Shown: positions 50,574-62,441 of the stretch, piece after piece | Layout: every line of letters starts with the position of its first letter | How positions within the stretch are numbered: position 1 is the stretch's first letter | NCBI GenBank assembly: GCA_023053575.1 | Contig: JAKZAP010000013.1 | Location: 1,746,001-1,810,000, forward strand | Length of the DNA: 64,000 nt | From: Branchinecta lynchi | Taxonomy: Eukaryota; Arthropoda; Branchiopoda; Anostraca; Branchinectidae | Reading direction: 5' to 3' | Program-made: the position numbers and the translations under genes | The notes under the pieces: model-generated | Seen by the model: only the letters and a program-made list of their open reading frames with translations | Databases searched by the model: none | Told to the model about the DNA's origin: nothing

Positions 50574-52263
50574 GTTTCATCAAACCATGTTTCTGCTTTC
50601 GAGTGGAAAGCTCCGTTCTAGCACGCTAGCAGGCAGGCACCAGTTTCAAATTGAAGATGGACTAAAATCTACAAGTGTTAAATATATGCGGCAGTTACCC
50701 GGCCCCACAGCCAACATATCTTTTTTGAGTGATAAATAGAAAAATCTACAGAGACAAAGTGGCTTTTTCCCACGGGTCCGAAAGTGCTGCCATCTATTGT
50801 TTCTGTCCATGTCTGCGACGATTCCAGCTGAGTTTATAAATTTTTTTTTTTGCACTTGGGTTTGCGGTAGAGTAACGGTATCAGATGTGCCCCTTAAACT
50901 TTAAAAGTTTTCTCATTGCTAAAGAAACTAGAGCTTATCCTTTGCTCCTTTCTAAGTCGTGACGTTAGAAAGTTGGCCTACGGCAAAAAAGTCAACTTTT
51001 GAACTAAGAGAGGTAGAACTTTTTTTTCGACGGCAATCGATAGCCATTGATGGGCTGATCAAAGTATATGTCATCCATTTTTTGGTACAAAAATTCCTTC
51101 ATGAGATACACCAGTTTGAAAATTTCAAAGGGGTTGACAACTTCAGTAGTAAGGTACACTGAAAACAAAAATAGGCGATGCCTGTTATGAGACATGTAGG
51201 GGACTTCTAAGGAACAGTCGACTGTTGGCTCATAATCATCTTTGGTAATGAGGGGTTTGCCGCTTTTGCTAGTTGGTGTACCTGTTATTTGTTTCCGGTG
51301 TATTCGATGGTAAGAACAATTTGGTTCCCAATGGTAAGATATGCAAGGGACTTGTAAGTAATAATCGGCTGTTATGCTACAATCATCATACATAATCATC
51401 TTCGGCAATGAGGGGCTTGCAGCTTTTGCTACTTGGTGCACCTGTTATCTGTTTCCGGTGTATTCGATAGTAAGAACAATTTGGTTCCCAACTGTAAGAC
51501 ATGCAAGGGGCTTCTAAGTAATACACGGCTGTTATGCTACAATCATCTTCAGGGATGAGGAGTTTACAACTTCTGCTCGCTGGTGTACCCATTATTTTTA
51601 TCCGGTGGTGAACTTGATGTCTATCGCGGGAGAGAGACTTGTAAGTAAGAATCGGTTCACGAGGGGCTAGAACTTTTGTAAATTGGTGCACATTGTATTC
51701 GATTTCTATAAACCTGACGGTAGAAAGTTTGTATCGATGGTCTATCGCTGTAACCTAGGATTAACTTTTTACGCAACGGGTACAAACGATAATGTAGAAC
51801 AATGTTGTAGTTTCGTAATAGTTATAGTGTCATCTACGGTATTTTAATCCTGAAAAGTTACGGAGAGCTTTATAATACCAACAAGATTATATAATATTGT
51901 CACGATATCTACGATTGAAAAGGATAAAGTTCAACTGACCGCCGAGTCAATTTATTCCCTTCTTCCGATATTGTTTTGTTGTTGGTTTTACAACGCTAAA
52001 GAACAGCTTTTGATCATGTGATTATTCTTTTTAGAACAAACCGTTTTAAAAGCTTCGATAAGTTGACAATTTCAGCATTTAACCGACAGCGAAGAAACAA
52101 AACCAAAGTGTTGCTCTCGCAACACTTTAGTCGGCGAAGCCGGACAAAGGTTGCCGCAACACTTCACGTTGCCCGGGCAACGTAGGTCTAGTATAATTTT
52201 AATTTTAACTGTTTAAACCATGGGCCATATTTTATAACATGCAAAAAAGAAAGACCCAGCACA

Positions 52264-52664
52264 CCCGATGAAAAATTTGTAGCCTGCGTAGTTGTCTGGT
52301 AGTTGTACAAAAAAGTTGCATAAAGCAATAGAATATTATATTATGTACTTTGTATGTTAGTGAATTATTATTGACATTTTTCTTTACTATTTTTCGCACT
52401 GAAAATTTTTTTGATGAATAAAGTGAACTTGATTTTGAATCTTGATAATATGTAAAAGTAAAGAATACTATCATTTAATGTGCCTGAGATTGGGTCAATT
52501 CAAGCAGTAGTATCCAGTAGCATATATCCTGTCTTGCTAATAGTAGCATGCAGTGGAATGCAGTAACAGTTTTGACAAGAAGCATGTAATAGCATTAGAT
52601 GGTACTGCATGCTACTTTTTCGTATAGCTTCATCCTACTACTTTGAGATAAATTTTTCATCCGG
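52264..52664. mobile_element. MITE Z2
   Basis: Same family as 1285-1577: ends CCCGATGAAAAATTTG and TAAATTTTTCATCCGG, with shared AAGAATACTATCATTTAATG. About 110 bp longer than Z1 because of an internal insertion at roughly 52330-52450. Confidence 0.6.
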
Positions 52665-52769
52665 AACCCCAAAACGCGCTAACGTCCTTGAGGAGTGCCA
52701 TCCTCACAGGAAAGCAGCCGAAGAGGGAATCAGCTGCATTCCCGACTCTCTAGGCGAAGGATTCGCTGC

Positions 52770-52850
52770 TGCAAAGACGCTTTGGTCGTGGTAAAGCGCT
52801 GGCTAGGAAAGCAGCAGGTCGTGCGTTCGAATCCCGGATGAGAGCATTTT
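52770..52850 (+). mobile_element. tRNA-like SINE head
   Basis: GTGGTAAAGCGCTGGCT resembles a tRNA D-arm (A box) and GTGCGTTCGAATCCCGG a T-arm (B box). There is no closed cloverleaf, so it is a tRNA-derived repeat and not a tRNA gene. Confidence 0.5.
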
Positions 52851-53555
52851 GTCTTTCACGTCGCTACTGATTCCATGGGACTTGTTACGGGGACGGTACA
52901 AGACAGTAAATGAGGATGTCACGCGCCCTCCCCTCTGTAACTGCAACCGGTGTCACCCCACAGCATTCAAACGTATAAATGGAGCATCTAGGGTTTTCTT
53001 GTACCACCATCAAGTTTCGCTCGGGTAATCTGTTCGTATTGAAAAGTGCATTTCAGGGAAGTCTCCGGAAACGGATGATCGGACTTGGGCAAAGGAAGGT
53101 TTCCTAGAGTCAAATCATCGTCTTTCCTTGTGTGGAAGTTTCCGCCCTAGCATAAGTTGGACAGGTCGACACACTTACGATCGCTATATGGCACTTGAGC
53201 CGGTGACTGCAAGCGGCATAACATCAGGACCAATTGTTCCTTTGTTTAACTCCTCAGTCGATATGTCTACGCCATCTGTGTAAACCTCACCATAAGACGT
53301 ATCTCTCCATTAAGCTCCGGAACCGCTTCACTGCAACATATTCGGTGAGTGGCTAGCACGGCAGTTGGTTTTCTGGATTTTCTCCCTGAGAATCCTGTCT
53401 CGATGTGCCCTCCCCCCCCCCCCACACAAACATTGATAAAACGAGATGCTGGTTTTCTCCCGCAACTCCTATCAATGACATGTTCCCACCTCCCAAGTAA
53501 TATCCACGCGGTTCTGGACGCATCCCGCTGTCTAATATGACGAGTTTTGTCTTAC
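52851..53555. other. SLCO intron sequence, nothing recognised
   Basis: Possible body of the preceding SINE at the start, and a C-run at 53412-53423. The minus-strand frame from 53353 continues the next exon past its donor site and is not coding there. Confidence 0.4.
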
Positions 53556-53834
53556 CGATTAGAAGAGCAGCTTGTCCAGCCGGCATCATGTACTGACTTT
53601 CCAAAATTTTCTGTGCGAAACCGCCAATTCCGGCCACCAAAAATCCCTCACTCGCCCCTGCCAAACTGATGGCCAAAAATGTAGGATTTGTTAAAATTCC
53701 CATCGCTGATTTCGCCATGTCTGTCAGTGTTCCCGCATTGACAGGAGCCATCTCTTCGTCGTCGTCATCGTCTTTTTTCTTCGACTTCTTCTGGTAGGCT
53801 TCGGACACTTTCTGAGCGGCGATCGCCTTGGCAC
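53556..53834 (-). CDS. SLCO: SLCO exon: central cytoplasmic loop and membrane segment 7
   Basis: Acceptor AATTATAG, donor GTAAGA. It encodes AKAIAAQKVSEAYQ, a Lys stretch followed by an Asp/Glu stretch (KKSKKKDDDDDEE), then the conserved LTNPTFLAISLAGASEGFLV and GFAQKILESQYMMPAGQAA. The latter two blocks are strongly OATP-like. Phases: GT in, G out. Confidence 0.92.
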
Positions 53835-55787
53835 CTATAATTATGAGCATTTTTAGACCTGGGGGTCCCGAAACCGGGTAACAAAGCTACCGAAGGTTAC
53901 TGAGAGAGAATTAGTAGAGATTGTTTTAAAACAATAGGCTTCTCGTAATAAAAAGTAAAAGTACAGATATATTTGACAGTAAAACGGATAAGTGAGATAA
54001 ATTTTGTTACAGCATTTTATTATTACATTTTACGAGAAAATAAATAAAGTGCACAAAATTTCTCCGAGTAAGGATAAAAGTTTACTGCAGTATGTGCTGC
54101 TGGGATTAATCTTATCTCTACTGGGATAACCTTAATCCGAATTAAAAATAATCTTATCACAATAGAGACAAGACTAATCCCAGTAGAAAATCCTGCAAGA
54201 TTTTTTGTTACAGTTCAAAACAAAACAAAACAAAATAAAAATGGATTTTTTTTTTTTTATAACAGATGACGCCACATGGTTAAATAAATCAGCATCATTC
54301 AGTGGAGGAGGATTCTTAGCCACAAAGAAATGTAATAAAAAACAAAATATTACAAAAAGTACCAAGCGGATGACCGGAATCCGGACCCTTTGCACACACT
54401 TTGAAACTGTTGTTTCTTGTGGAGTTTTGTTTCCTTGTTGTCCAGTAGTACGAAGGAATTCCGGTCGTGGACGACCGGAATAAAGATCTTGTGCAAAAAC
54501 CCTAAACCTACTTGTGTTTTGTCGTATTTTTTCCCCACGGTGGCCGGTTGTACGCATCAGTCCCGTGAATGGTCTATCAAGACCAAATTCTTTGCCAATA
54601 ACTATCATGCAAGCGAATGAGCCGGAAGGAATTATCCTTCAACTGAAAGATTGTAAAACATTGATACACAGGCTGTGTATTTGATGTCATAGTAGCTAAT
54701 GGAGTTACCATGCTACTGGAATATGGATAAATGCATTTTTCGCAGAAGACACGGAAGAAATATATTTTGTATGCTTTTGTCGAGCGTCGGTCGACTCGTC
54801 GGCACATCGAGTTCTTTTTATACGCAAGAAATAAAATCCTGAAAACATTTTTCGGGCAAAACACAAAAGTAATCGAAATCTGCATTCTTTTTGTATTCCC
54901 TAAGGCATACCGGGTTCTTTTTATAAATAAGGAATACAGAATACATGAAATTTGTATGCTTTTGTCAGGCGTTGTCGACTCGTTGGCACCTCGGATTCTT
55001 TTTACAGGCAAGAAATAAAATATACACGAACAAGATAAAACAGGGATTATACATCACTGAAAACTCGTCGCTTTCACCAGTTTCGACTCGAGAAGCATTA
55101 GGCGAACTGATCACCAATACAATTTGCCAGGAAAGTCCTCGCTTTGATCCGTTTTCACAGATTCACTTCATCTGGCCTTAAGCCATGTCCAAACACAGTC
55201 GAATAAGATCTCGCTTGCAAAAACACGCGTGCGAAATTCGCTTCACTATGCATAGCGCGGCTGCTGCGTGCACACCTCGTATGATGAAAAAATCAAATTG
55301 TTCAGGAGACGATAAAAACTTATATGTTCGTTCGATTTTTAAGATAAAAATACCCAAAAATTCCAAGTGACACAGAAAAAATTCATATCATAGATGGAAT
55401 TTTTTCATTGCCACCAGAAGACGCGGAATGAAAAACTGCATCAGAAATAAATGAAAAGTAATTTTCGGTGAAAATCGACTATACGAGGTGTGCACGCAGC
55501 AGCCGCGATAGTGTCATGCCTGCGTGTCATGCATCAGAATTTGGGAGCGAAGGAGGAAATTCGTACCTGACTGCGAAAATCGGACCGTCCGCGCACGTAC
55601 TTTTGATCTACACCCCCACAGAAACCCATTTCCGCGGAGCCAGGCTGATTCTCTCTCAGAATTGAACTGAAGAAAAGAAACAGTTGAACACTTGAACGAA
55701 CTAACTTTACGAATTCATAGATATCCCGTCACTGACGCGTCGGTGATCCCAAAAATTGGCTTTCCGCCGTTTGAAATCCATCCGATC

Positions 55788-55818
<31 letters not shown>

Positions 55819-56230
55819 AATCTTTCTTTTGATCGCCCAGTGAATCGTTGTGTACGCACTTAGCTTGAAAGGAAATACGCGGGGACGAGACAAAATTCGC
55901 GATGCAACTGAGAGCTAAAGGTCAGCCGATTGGTGGTAGGCCTATCATCGAATACAATAGAGGTGAGGCAAGCAGCGTAAATTATCAGCCTTGACTCGGC
56001 GCTGGTCTCAGATTCTCTCCCCTCAGGGAGTGAGTGCTATGTTCGGCGGGGGCAAGCCATCCTGGTGCTTTCGGAGACCCTGTCTGTCACCTTGCCCAGA
56101 TTTTTCTAGGTACCCATCTAAAGTTCACGCCACTAACTCCCGCCCCAAACCAAATGGTAGACTCCCCAAGACAGGGAAAGACCAACCCACCCCACCAATC
56201 CCCGCTCAAGGATCGCGTCAGACACTGTAC
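53835..56230. other. SLCO intron with minor repeats
   Basis: An imperfect direct repeat of about 70 bp, 185 bp apart (TGCTTTTGTC at 54772 and 54957). An inverted repeat TACGAGGTGTGCACGCAGCA (55482) pairs with 55262-55281, and a poly-T lies at 55793-55817. No exon motifs seen. Confidence 0.45.
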
Positions 56231-56352
56231 CTGGCATCTTAGCTGGAAATCCGGTTACGATCCATCCAACGATGATAGCAGCTAATCCCGTTCCAAGGAA
56301 TCCGATCCACCAAGCACCAACGTATGTCTGCGGGGTGATGCCGGTTGGTAAG
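56231..56352 (-). CDS. SLCO: SLCO exon: OATP signature
   Basis: Acceptor TTCTTTAG, donor GTACAG. It encodes TPQTYVGAWWIGFL and then VGWIVTGFPAKMPG. The superfamily signature is D-x-R-W-(I/V)-G-A-W-W-x-G-F-L; here the GAWWxGFL core is intact while the Arg-Trp before it is replaced by Thr-Tyr. Phase 2 in, phase 1 out. Confidence 0.93.
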
Positions 56353-57391
56353 CTAAAGAAACATGCTTTTATAAGCACTCTGTTCCAACTTAATGGACCT
56401 GTCTTACCTATAATACTAACGCAACCTACTTCCACCCGGAGAACCCAATTTTTTACGGTACATTGACCCCTCTAACAAAACCATGCTGATTTTCTCACTT
56501 TGCCGTGTTTTGCTACCTTCGATGTGTATCAAGCTGTCAACTGTTGCCTGCGAGTTTTCCCATAAAAAAAAGGTTATGCAGATTGTTTCCCTGTTTTCGC
56601 TACAAGTCAACGGGTCTCGGAAAAGGCTTAAAACAGCTTAAAACTAGTTTTAAAGTATTAAAATATTTTAAAAGACTGTAAGTTGAATAGTAAATAGTGC
56701 GAGGGGTCCTTTAAGGCATTCTTAAGGGGAATCTTTTTTGAGCTTGTACAGCTAATTCTATCTTCATTCTTATTTTCGGCGGTTTGTTACCTTTCTGACA
56801 ACATAAATGGGGGGGGGGGGGGCGTAGAATAATACTTAGTGACGCAGACAAAAGGAAAGCAGAGTAGAAAGAAAAGACGGAACACAAAATACAATAAAAT
56901 AAAAAAACCTGCTTTCACAAAGCGTGCCAAGGGCCGTTTTAGTTTCCTCCAACCACTAGTATGGACAGACATGAAGAAAATTGTAGGTCTTAAAAGGTAG
57001 GGGATGTTACGTGTCTCAGTCATGGCTCGCAGAGTAGGTAAAGCAGAGCAAAATAACTCTAGAGAGGGACACTAGCTCCCCTAGAGGACACGAACATCCC
57101 TACTGAAACTCAACCAGCACCTCGTCCTAGCCTTGTTAGAATTTTTTACGTCCGCCACTGCACGCACGAACAAAGCGCGCTGGGCGGCGCTGCGACGGAG
57201 GCCCATTCCTGATGCATGGGAAGGATAGGTCTTTGCCAGGCCTTCGCATTACTCTCTTGAGTTATTTTTCTCTGAGGTAGAGCAGATGAGCAGACAACTT
57301 ACGGAAAACGTATTACACAAGACGGGATGAGGAAGGGAAAATTGATTTTGTCGCTACTACAGGAGGCAAGGCAGATAACTGGACAACTTAC
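56353..57391. other. SLCO intron, nothing recognised
   Basis: G-run at 56811-56822. No terminal repeats, RNA genes or exons identified. Confidence 0.4.
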
Positions 57392-57482
57392 GGGTCGGGA
57401 AAGTCGACGTAAATCTGAAGCATCTCACTACCGATGAGGTAACCAAGAGCAGGACCAAATGCGACGAATACGTAGAATATCC
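57392..57482 (-). CDS. SLCO: SLCO exon: membrane segment 5 region
   Basis: Acceptor GATTTTCAG, donor GTAAGT. It encodes IFYVFVAFGPALGYLIGSEM then LQIYVDFPD, the conserved GP-x-x-GY-x-x-GS and Y-V-D pattern of OATP carriers. Phases agree with both neighbours. Confidence 0.9.
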
Positions 57483-57798
57483 CTGAAAATCAACACAATT
57501 ATAAATAAATATTATTATTATTATTATTATTTATTTGAACCCTTCAAAACTGAAGAGTAGTGTAAAAAGGAACAACAACATGTCAATCAAACTCACACAC
57601 ACTTACATACTAATAAACAGCCAACAATTAAAGACAAATTAGCTTACTAAATATACAACGAAATACATATGAAAAAAAAAAACTAATTCAAAATAAACAA
57701 ACTAAGCAGGGCGCTTTTTGGTCAAAAAAGGAAAAAAGTTGTGATGAAGAAGAATGGTGTCAGCCTTTTTATGAAAGTTCTGGATTTTACTATTTATA

Positions 57799-58005
57799 AA
57801 TATTCTTTGAGCCCAAGCTGACTTTGAAACATTTATTCAAACAATGTTTACAACGGATACGTCAGCTCTGATTTTTCATCAGCGATATTTCAACCCTTCT
57901 TGGCAAGGGTCCTCGTCAGGCTGTCAATCCCCTTGTTCAGCTTCGGGGAAGGAAACAAACCTGTAATCCTTCCCCGAAGCTGAACAAGGGGATTGACTAT
58001 TTATA
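57799..58005. repeat. Foldback element FB4 (inverted, one arm truncated)
   Basis: Starts with the inverse of the family tail (TTTGAGCCCAAGCTGACTTT), then the full arm up to the central palindrome (CCTTCCCCGAAGCTGAACAA). The second arm stops after GGGGATTGAC. The intact arm carries a hammerhead core. Confidence 0.65.
57880..57923 (-). ncRNA. Hammerhead ribozyme motif in FB4
   Basis: CAGC, CTGACGA, stem II GGACCCTT/AAGGGTT (with G-U pairs), GAAA, TATC, GCTG. Stem I is CAGC/GCTG where FB3 has AAGC/GCTT, so the outer pair changed on both sides. Confidence 0.6.
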
Positions 58006-58299
58006 GTTTCCAAAGGATTCTTCACTTTAAAATTCGAAGTTAGGAAAGAGTTACTCGCAGAAATCGGGAAACCAAGAAGGAATTTAGAGAATTTAAAATA
58101 GGTAACCTTTAACGCAGCGAATTCGGAAGGACGGAAAGAAGAAAAGAAAGCAGACGGAAAAAGAATGTGAGGAGGTGCAACAGCCGTATAAATAGAACCA
58201 AGAACATCTCTGCGATACAGCCCAGGTAAACGAATAACAGCACCGAAAGCTCTTCTTATTTTATCTTGCACATGTTGAATAAGGATAAGTTTCCAAAAA

Positions 58300-58985
58300 A
58301 ATGATACTACAGTTGCTCTGCAAGAACGACAATTGTCGAAACTGGAAACGCGAAAAAAAACTTTGAAAGAACGCCATATCTGATGTCCATTACTCTTTGG
58401 CTTCCCGTTGGCAATACACACATACATACACCATCAGAAACTACAGTTGCGTTTTTCCAGATACCATGGTATCTGATACCACGGTCGAAAGGGTTTTTTG
58501 CAGTTAACGTGGTATCTGGCCAGTCACCGTGGTGACTGATATTCAGATATCACGGTCCGTGATCGTGGTATCTGAAAAATTCCTCTCACTTTCATCATCT
58601 CCAACAATATAGCCTAGGATTTTGTCAAATTAGTGGGAAAGAAGGTTGGCACTTGCTGATGTGACTGGATATCAGTTTTTCTTAGGGGATGACTTCGAAA
58701 AGCGCAATTTCGGCAATTGTCGTTCTTGAAGAGCAACTGTAGTATTATTTTTGTTCTCTCTTTTTGGAATTATGTATTGCCAAGTTAAAATTGTATCTTA
58801 TGTGTTGTTCGTTGTTTCACTTTCTTTATTTCTTTTTTTTTTACTCGTTCAGTGACATTTTATGGACATATTGGTAATACACACATTCGTTCAATCCTTG
58901 AGATACCACGGTAACTGCAAAGACGACTAATGCCAGATGCAGTTACCGTGGTAAAAGATACCACGGTATCTGCGAAAACGCAACT
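58300..58985. mobile_element. GATACCAC-family MITE copy P3 (composite)
   Basis: ATACTACAGTTGCTCTGCAA near 58303 is inverted near 58745 (GAGCAACTGTAGTAT). A second pair of ends, GTTGCGTTTTTCCAGATACC at 58449 and its inverse at 58984, overlaps it. Probably two family members nested or recombined. Confidence 0.5.
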
Positions 58986-59042
58986 TATGAAACTGCTAAT
59001 TTTCGAATAATTTCGCACACGATAACTGTCTCAGGCGCTTAC

Positions 59043-59277
59043 CTGTATAGAAGGATTGGTCCTGAGTTCGAACGTTTTCGTCCAAGTAGGTGATTCCTAG
59101 AGTAAAGATTGGAGCCGCTCCAAAGCCGTGCAAGAGCTGAGCCAAGAAAAAGGGCCACTTGTAGCCAGCGGCTGACGACGATGAACCTTCCGTAAGGTCT
59201 TCTTGTGCTTGACAAACATCAGTTACGTTCATGTCAGACAGACCCTTGCAGTGGGTTCCGAACTGGTCACTGATTGG
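59043..59277 (-). CDS. SLCO: SLCO exon: extracellular loop and membrane segment 4 region
   Basis: Acceptor GTTTTAG, donor GTAAGC. Most 5' exon in the window. It encodes a Cys- and Ser-rich loop (HCKGLSDMNVTDVCQAQED, N-glycosylation site NVT) and then WPFFLAQLLHGFGAAPIFTL followed by GITYLDENV, the conserved 'G-x-G-x-x-P-x-x-x-L-G-x-x-Y-x-D-E' pattern. It begins in phase 0, so the preceding exon should end on a codon boundary; none is found up to 64000. Confidence 0.9.
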
Positions 59278-59517
59278 CTAAAACAGGAAGTCAGATATAG
59301 TCAGAAACAAGAAATCAGATTTATTCCCCAAGTGGCTACGCGGATGAAAAAATATAACACTTTTTCTTAAAATGTCAGAGCTATTCACTTCGGTATGCGG
59401 CCGATGCCGAAAAAAGAAAAAAGGCGACTGCAAATGCCGCGACGGCCAATAATGGAAAAGAAAAAAAAAACGCTTCATGCTAAAACGGAGACTGGTCAAA
59501 ATCCCGTCCGACAAAAA

Positions 59518-62441
59518 CAAGACCAAAGGTTTCGATGGGATCCCAAAAATTCAATATCTGATCCAGACAACTGGGTCTTGTCTTAGCCAGATCCAGTCAT
59601 CGCCAGACTCCTTGAACATTTTTACAATTAAAATTCAGAAACAGATTAAGGCCAAATAGCTAATCACCTGAGAAAACCAAGTTCAGATATGGGTTAAGCA
59701 TGTATGTTTACCCCTATAAGTCATATCTGTTTTGACGAAAACTTCCTGCCACTTCTGCCAATTTCCCGGTTCCGGCCGAACTCCAGAACTACTTGTCCGG
59801 TGAAAAAAGAAAGCTCAAAGACGAAATCAGGGTATCTCTTACCCCAGTAATGAACAGCTAATCAACTTCAAATAAAAATGTAGCTTATAACAAATTTTCC
59901 AATTCCAGCCGGATTCCGGTCGAACTATATGTCCGGGTAAAATATGATTGTGATCAGGGTTGCCAAATATTTTTGGCCGAGAGTGTCACTTTTTCACTCA
60001 AAAAGTGCCATTCGGTGTCATTTACAAATTCAGAAAGTGTCACAAAAAGTGCCACTTTTCAGATGTTTTCTACCAAAGAAATATAAAAGGGGAACGGGAG
60101 CGCAACCCCCTTCAACCTCTCGATATAAAGATGTGTTTCTAAGTAACAGTTTCAGAATTTGTGTCAATTATTATCCGATTGCCGTTTAAAACTGGACATT
60201 AAGTGCCGGTTTTGAACATTGGTCCAATATGAATACCAAACAGGACAAAACATTCCGGACGAAAAAATCATGGGTAAAAATCCAGAATAAATATCATAAG
60301 CAAATGCAAATAAAATAGATATGGATCTGATATTGATTTAAGAAGGAAAGAAATCAATGATAAAATCTATGGCGAAAAATCACAGGGAAAATTCACGCAA
60401 TTTCGATCAAATTTCACGAGAAGAAATCAACAGTAAAAATATCAAAGGAAAATTTCAAATTGCGGAAGAAATCAACGGTAAAATTCACAGGGAAATATCA
60501 AGGGTGAAATTCACTAAAAAGTATGAAAGGTAAATTTACTGGAGAATATCAAAGGAAAAGTTCATTGGTAAATTTTTAAAGTGAATTTTCTCTTTCATAT
60601 TTCTCCATGAATATTACCTATGATATTTTTCATTGAATTCTACCACCGATTTCTCTTTTTAAGTTAACGGAGCGGCAACGTGAAATTTCCCTTTGATATT
60701 TTCCTATGAATTTTACTGTTGATTTCTCCGCGTGAAATTTGGTCGAAATTACATGAAGTTTCCCCTTGATTTTTCCCAATGAATTTTTCCAATGATTTCT
60801 CCTAGTAAGTTTTACAATTGATTTCTTCCAAAGAATATCTCGTTAGATTTTCTCCAGTAAATTTTACCTATGGTATTTCAAAGTGAATTACACCCTTGAT
60901 ATTTCCCAGTGAATTTTACCATCGATTATCTTTTTAAAGTGAAATTTCCTTTGACATTTCCCCGTGAATTTTACTGTTGATTTCTCTTTGTGAAATCTGA
61001 TCGAAATTGCGTGAATTTTACCCTTGATTTTTTCCCATGATTTTGCCTAGTAAATTTTACCATTTATTTCTTTCCACTTTCAGTCAATATCTATTTCCTT
61101 TTTATTTTGCTGTGATATTTACTCCTGATTTTTACCTATACTTTTTTCGTTCGGGATATTTTGTCCTTCTGGTATTCCATAGTCCGACTGATCAACCCCC
61201 CTCCCAAAAATACTAAAAAATCGGTGTTTACAGCGGAAACGCCATTGATGCCCATAACAAGAGAAGGGATCTGAGACTTCTGAGAGCTAAGTCGTTGCCC
61301 TGAGAATCCCAGCATATAATCCGAGATGAAAATAAACACAACCTTTAGTTCCGAAAAGAGATCAAACTATCACAATATTTACGTCAATCATGTTTAGGTT
61401 TGCTCAGGGTTTGCTTCTAAGCAATCAGTGTCGAAAGTAACCAATTTAATCAGAGTTCTGGACAAAACTTGTCACCCATGCAGCTTAGTAACTAACAGAA
61501 ATATATATTTCTGTAAAATTGTATGACTAATACTTATAAAGTTTCATAAAAGTGTCATTTTGGCAAAAAGTGCCATAATTTTGCCTGAAAGTGTGGAAAG
61601 TTTCACGGACTTCAAAAAGTTTCATAATGACACCAAAAGTGTCACTTTGGCAACCCTGATTGTCATAAAGGGACTCAGCATCTCTTCTTACCCCTAAATC
61701 GCTTATCTAATCATCTAGAAATAAAACTTTCACATAAGTGTTCAGCATGTCTTCTTGCCCTAAATCGAACATCTAATCAACTCCAAATAAAACTTTTAAA
61801 TTTTGACAAACTTTCCGGTTTGGGCCGGATTCCGGTCGAAATATTTATCCGTCGAGAAAATAGTTTCTCACCATCGTCTTCAGCATGTCTCCCTACCTCT
61901 AAATCGAACATCTAATCAACTTCAAATAAAACTTTTACTTCCAACAAACTTTCCGGTTTGGGCCGGATTCCGGGCGAAATACTTGTCCGTCGAGAAAATA
62001 GTTTTTACCATCGTCTTCAGCATGTCTTCCTACTCCTAAATCGAACATCTAATCAACTTCAAATAAAACATTTACTTTCAACAAACTTTCCGGTTTTGGC
62101 CGGATTCCGGACGAACTACTTGTCCGATGACAAAATGGTTTTCACCATCGTGTTCAGCATGTCTTCTTACTCCATAATCGACTATCACATTAGCTGTTTC
62201 AAAATATTTTGTTTGCCCCTTAATTTGAACCCCCTCCCCCACCCCTAAATATAGGGCTACAAAGCCCATCTACGAACTTGACTAGTCCAACGACCCAACG
62301 AATCCTCACACCAAGTTTCATCAAAATATCTCATTCCCTTCGAGAGTTATCGTGCTTACAGACGGACGGACGGACGGACAGAGGGACAACTTTTGCGATG
62401 TCATAGGTATCCCTCCACTTACGTTTTGGGATCCCAAAAAG
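59518..62441 (+). repeat. Y-family repeat, copy Y4 (split by a hAT-type element)
   Basis: ACCAAAGGTTTCGATGGGAT at the start and CCACTTACGTTTTGGGATCC at the end, as in Y2. Monomers with CAGCATGTCTTC resume after the insertion. The 3' part has (GACG)n at 62362-62377. Confidence 0.75.
59955..61658. mobile_element. Non-autonomous hAT-type element in Y4
   Basis: Terminal inverted repeats CAGGGTTGCCAAA and TTTGGCAACCCTG, with flanking 8-mers ATTGTGAT (59947-59954) and ATTGTCAT (61659-61666) that differ at one base. Eight-bp duplication and CAGGGTTGCC ends are hAT hallmarks. Subterminal AAAGTGTCACTTT / AAAGTGCC words recur at both ends. The interior is a degenerate array of GTGAATTTTACC-TGATTTC phrases. 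No transposase. Confidence 0.75.

Larger units (their letters stand above)
33441..52191. mobile_element. Helentron-like element X (interrupted by Polinton B)
   Basis: Outer parts 33441-33742 and 50568-52191 form one ~1.9-kb element. The 5' end is a hairpin TGTGTTGCGAGAGCAACAC. The inverse of that end recurs about 90 bp inside the 3' end, which itself has a perfect hairpin ACGTTGCCCGGGCAACGT 4 bp before CTAG. Asymmetric terminal inverted repeats and insertion between two T fit Helitron2/Helentron non-autonomous elements. No Rep/helicase coding is seen. Confidence 0.55.
6065..59277 (-). other. SLCO: Organic anion transporter gene (SLCO/OATP family), span of nine traced exons
   Basis: Twelve-pass plasma-membrane carrier for amphipathic organic anions. 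The traced exons, in transcription order, are 59043-59277, 57392-57482, 56231-56352, 53556-53834, 29968-30160, 27879-28029, 24812-25005, 7225-7404 and 6065-6224. Every junction uses GT/AG and all phases join without a break, giving 534 codons plus stop. Family members are about 650-700 residues, so roughly 120-150 N-terminal residues (first membrane segments) are missing and should lie beyond 64000. Introns carry two Polintons, a Helentron-like element and many MITEs. The subfamily cannot be assigned by eye. Confidence 0.9.
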
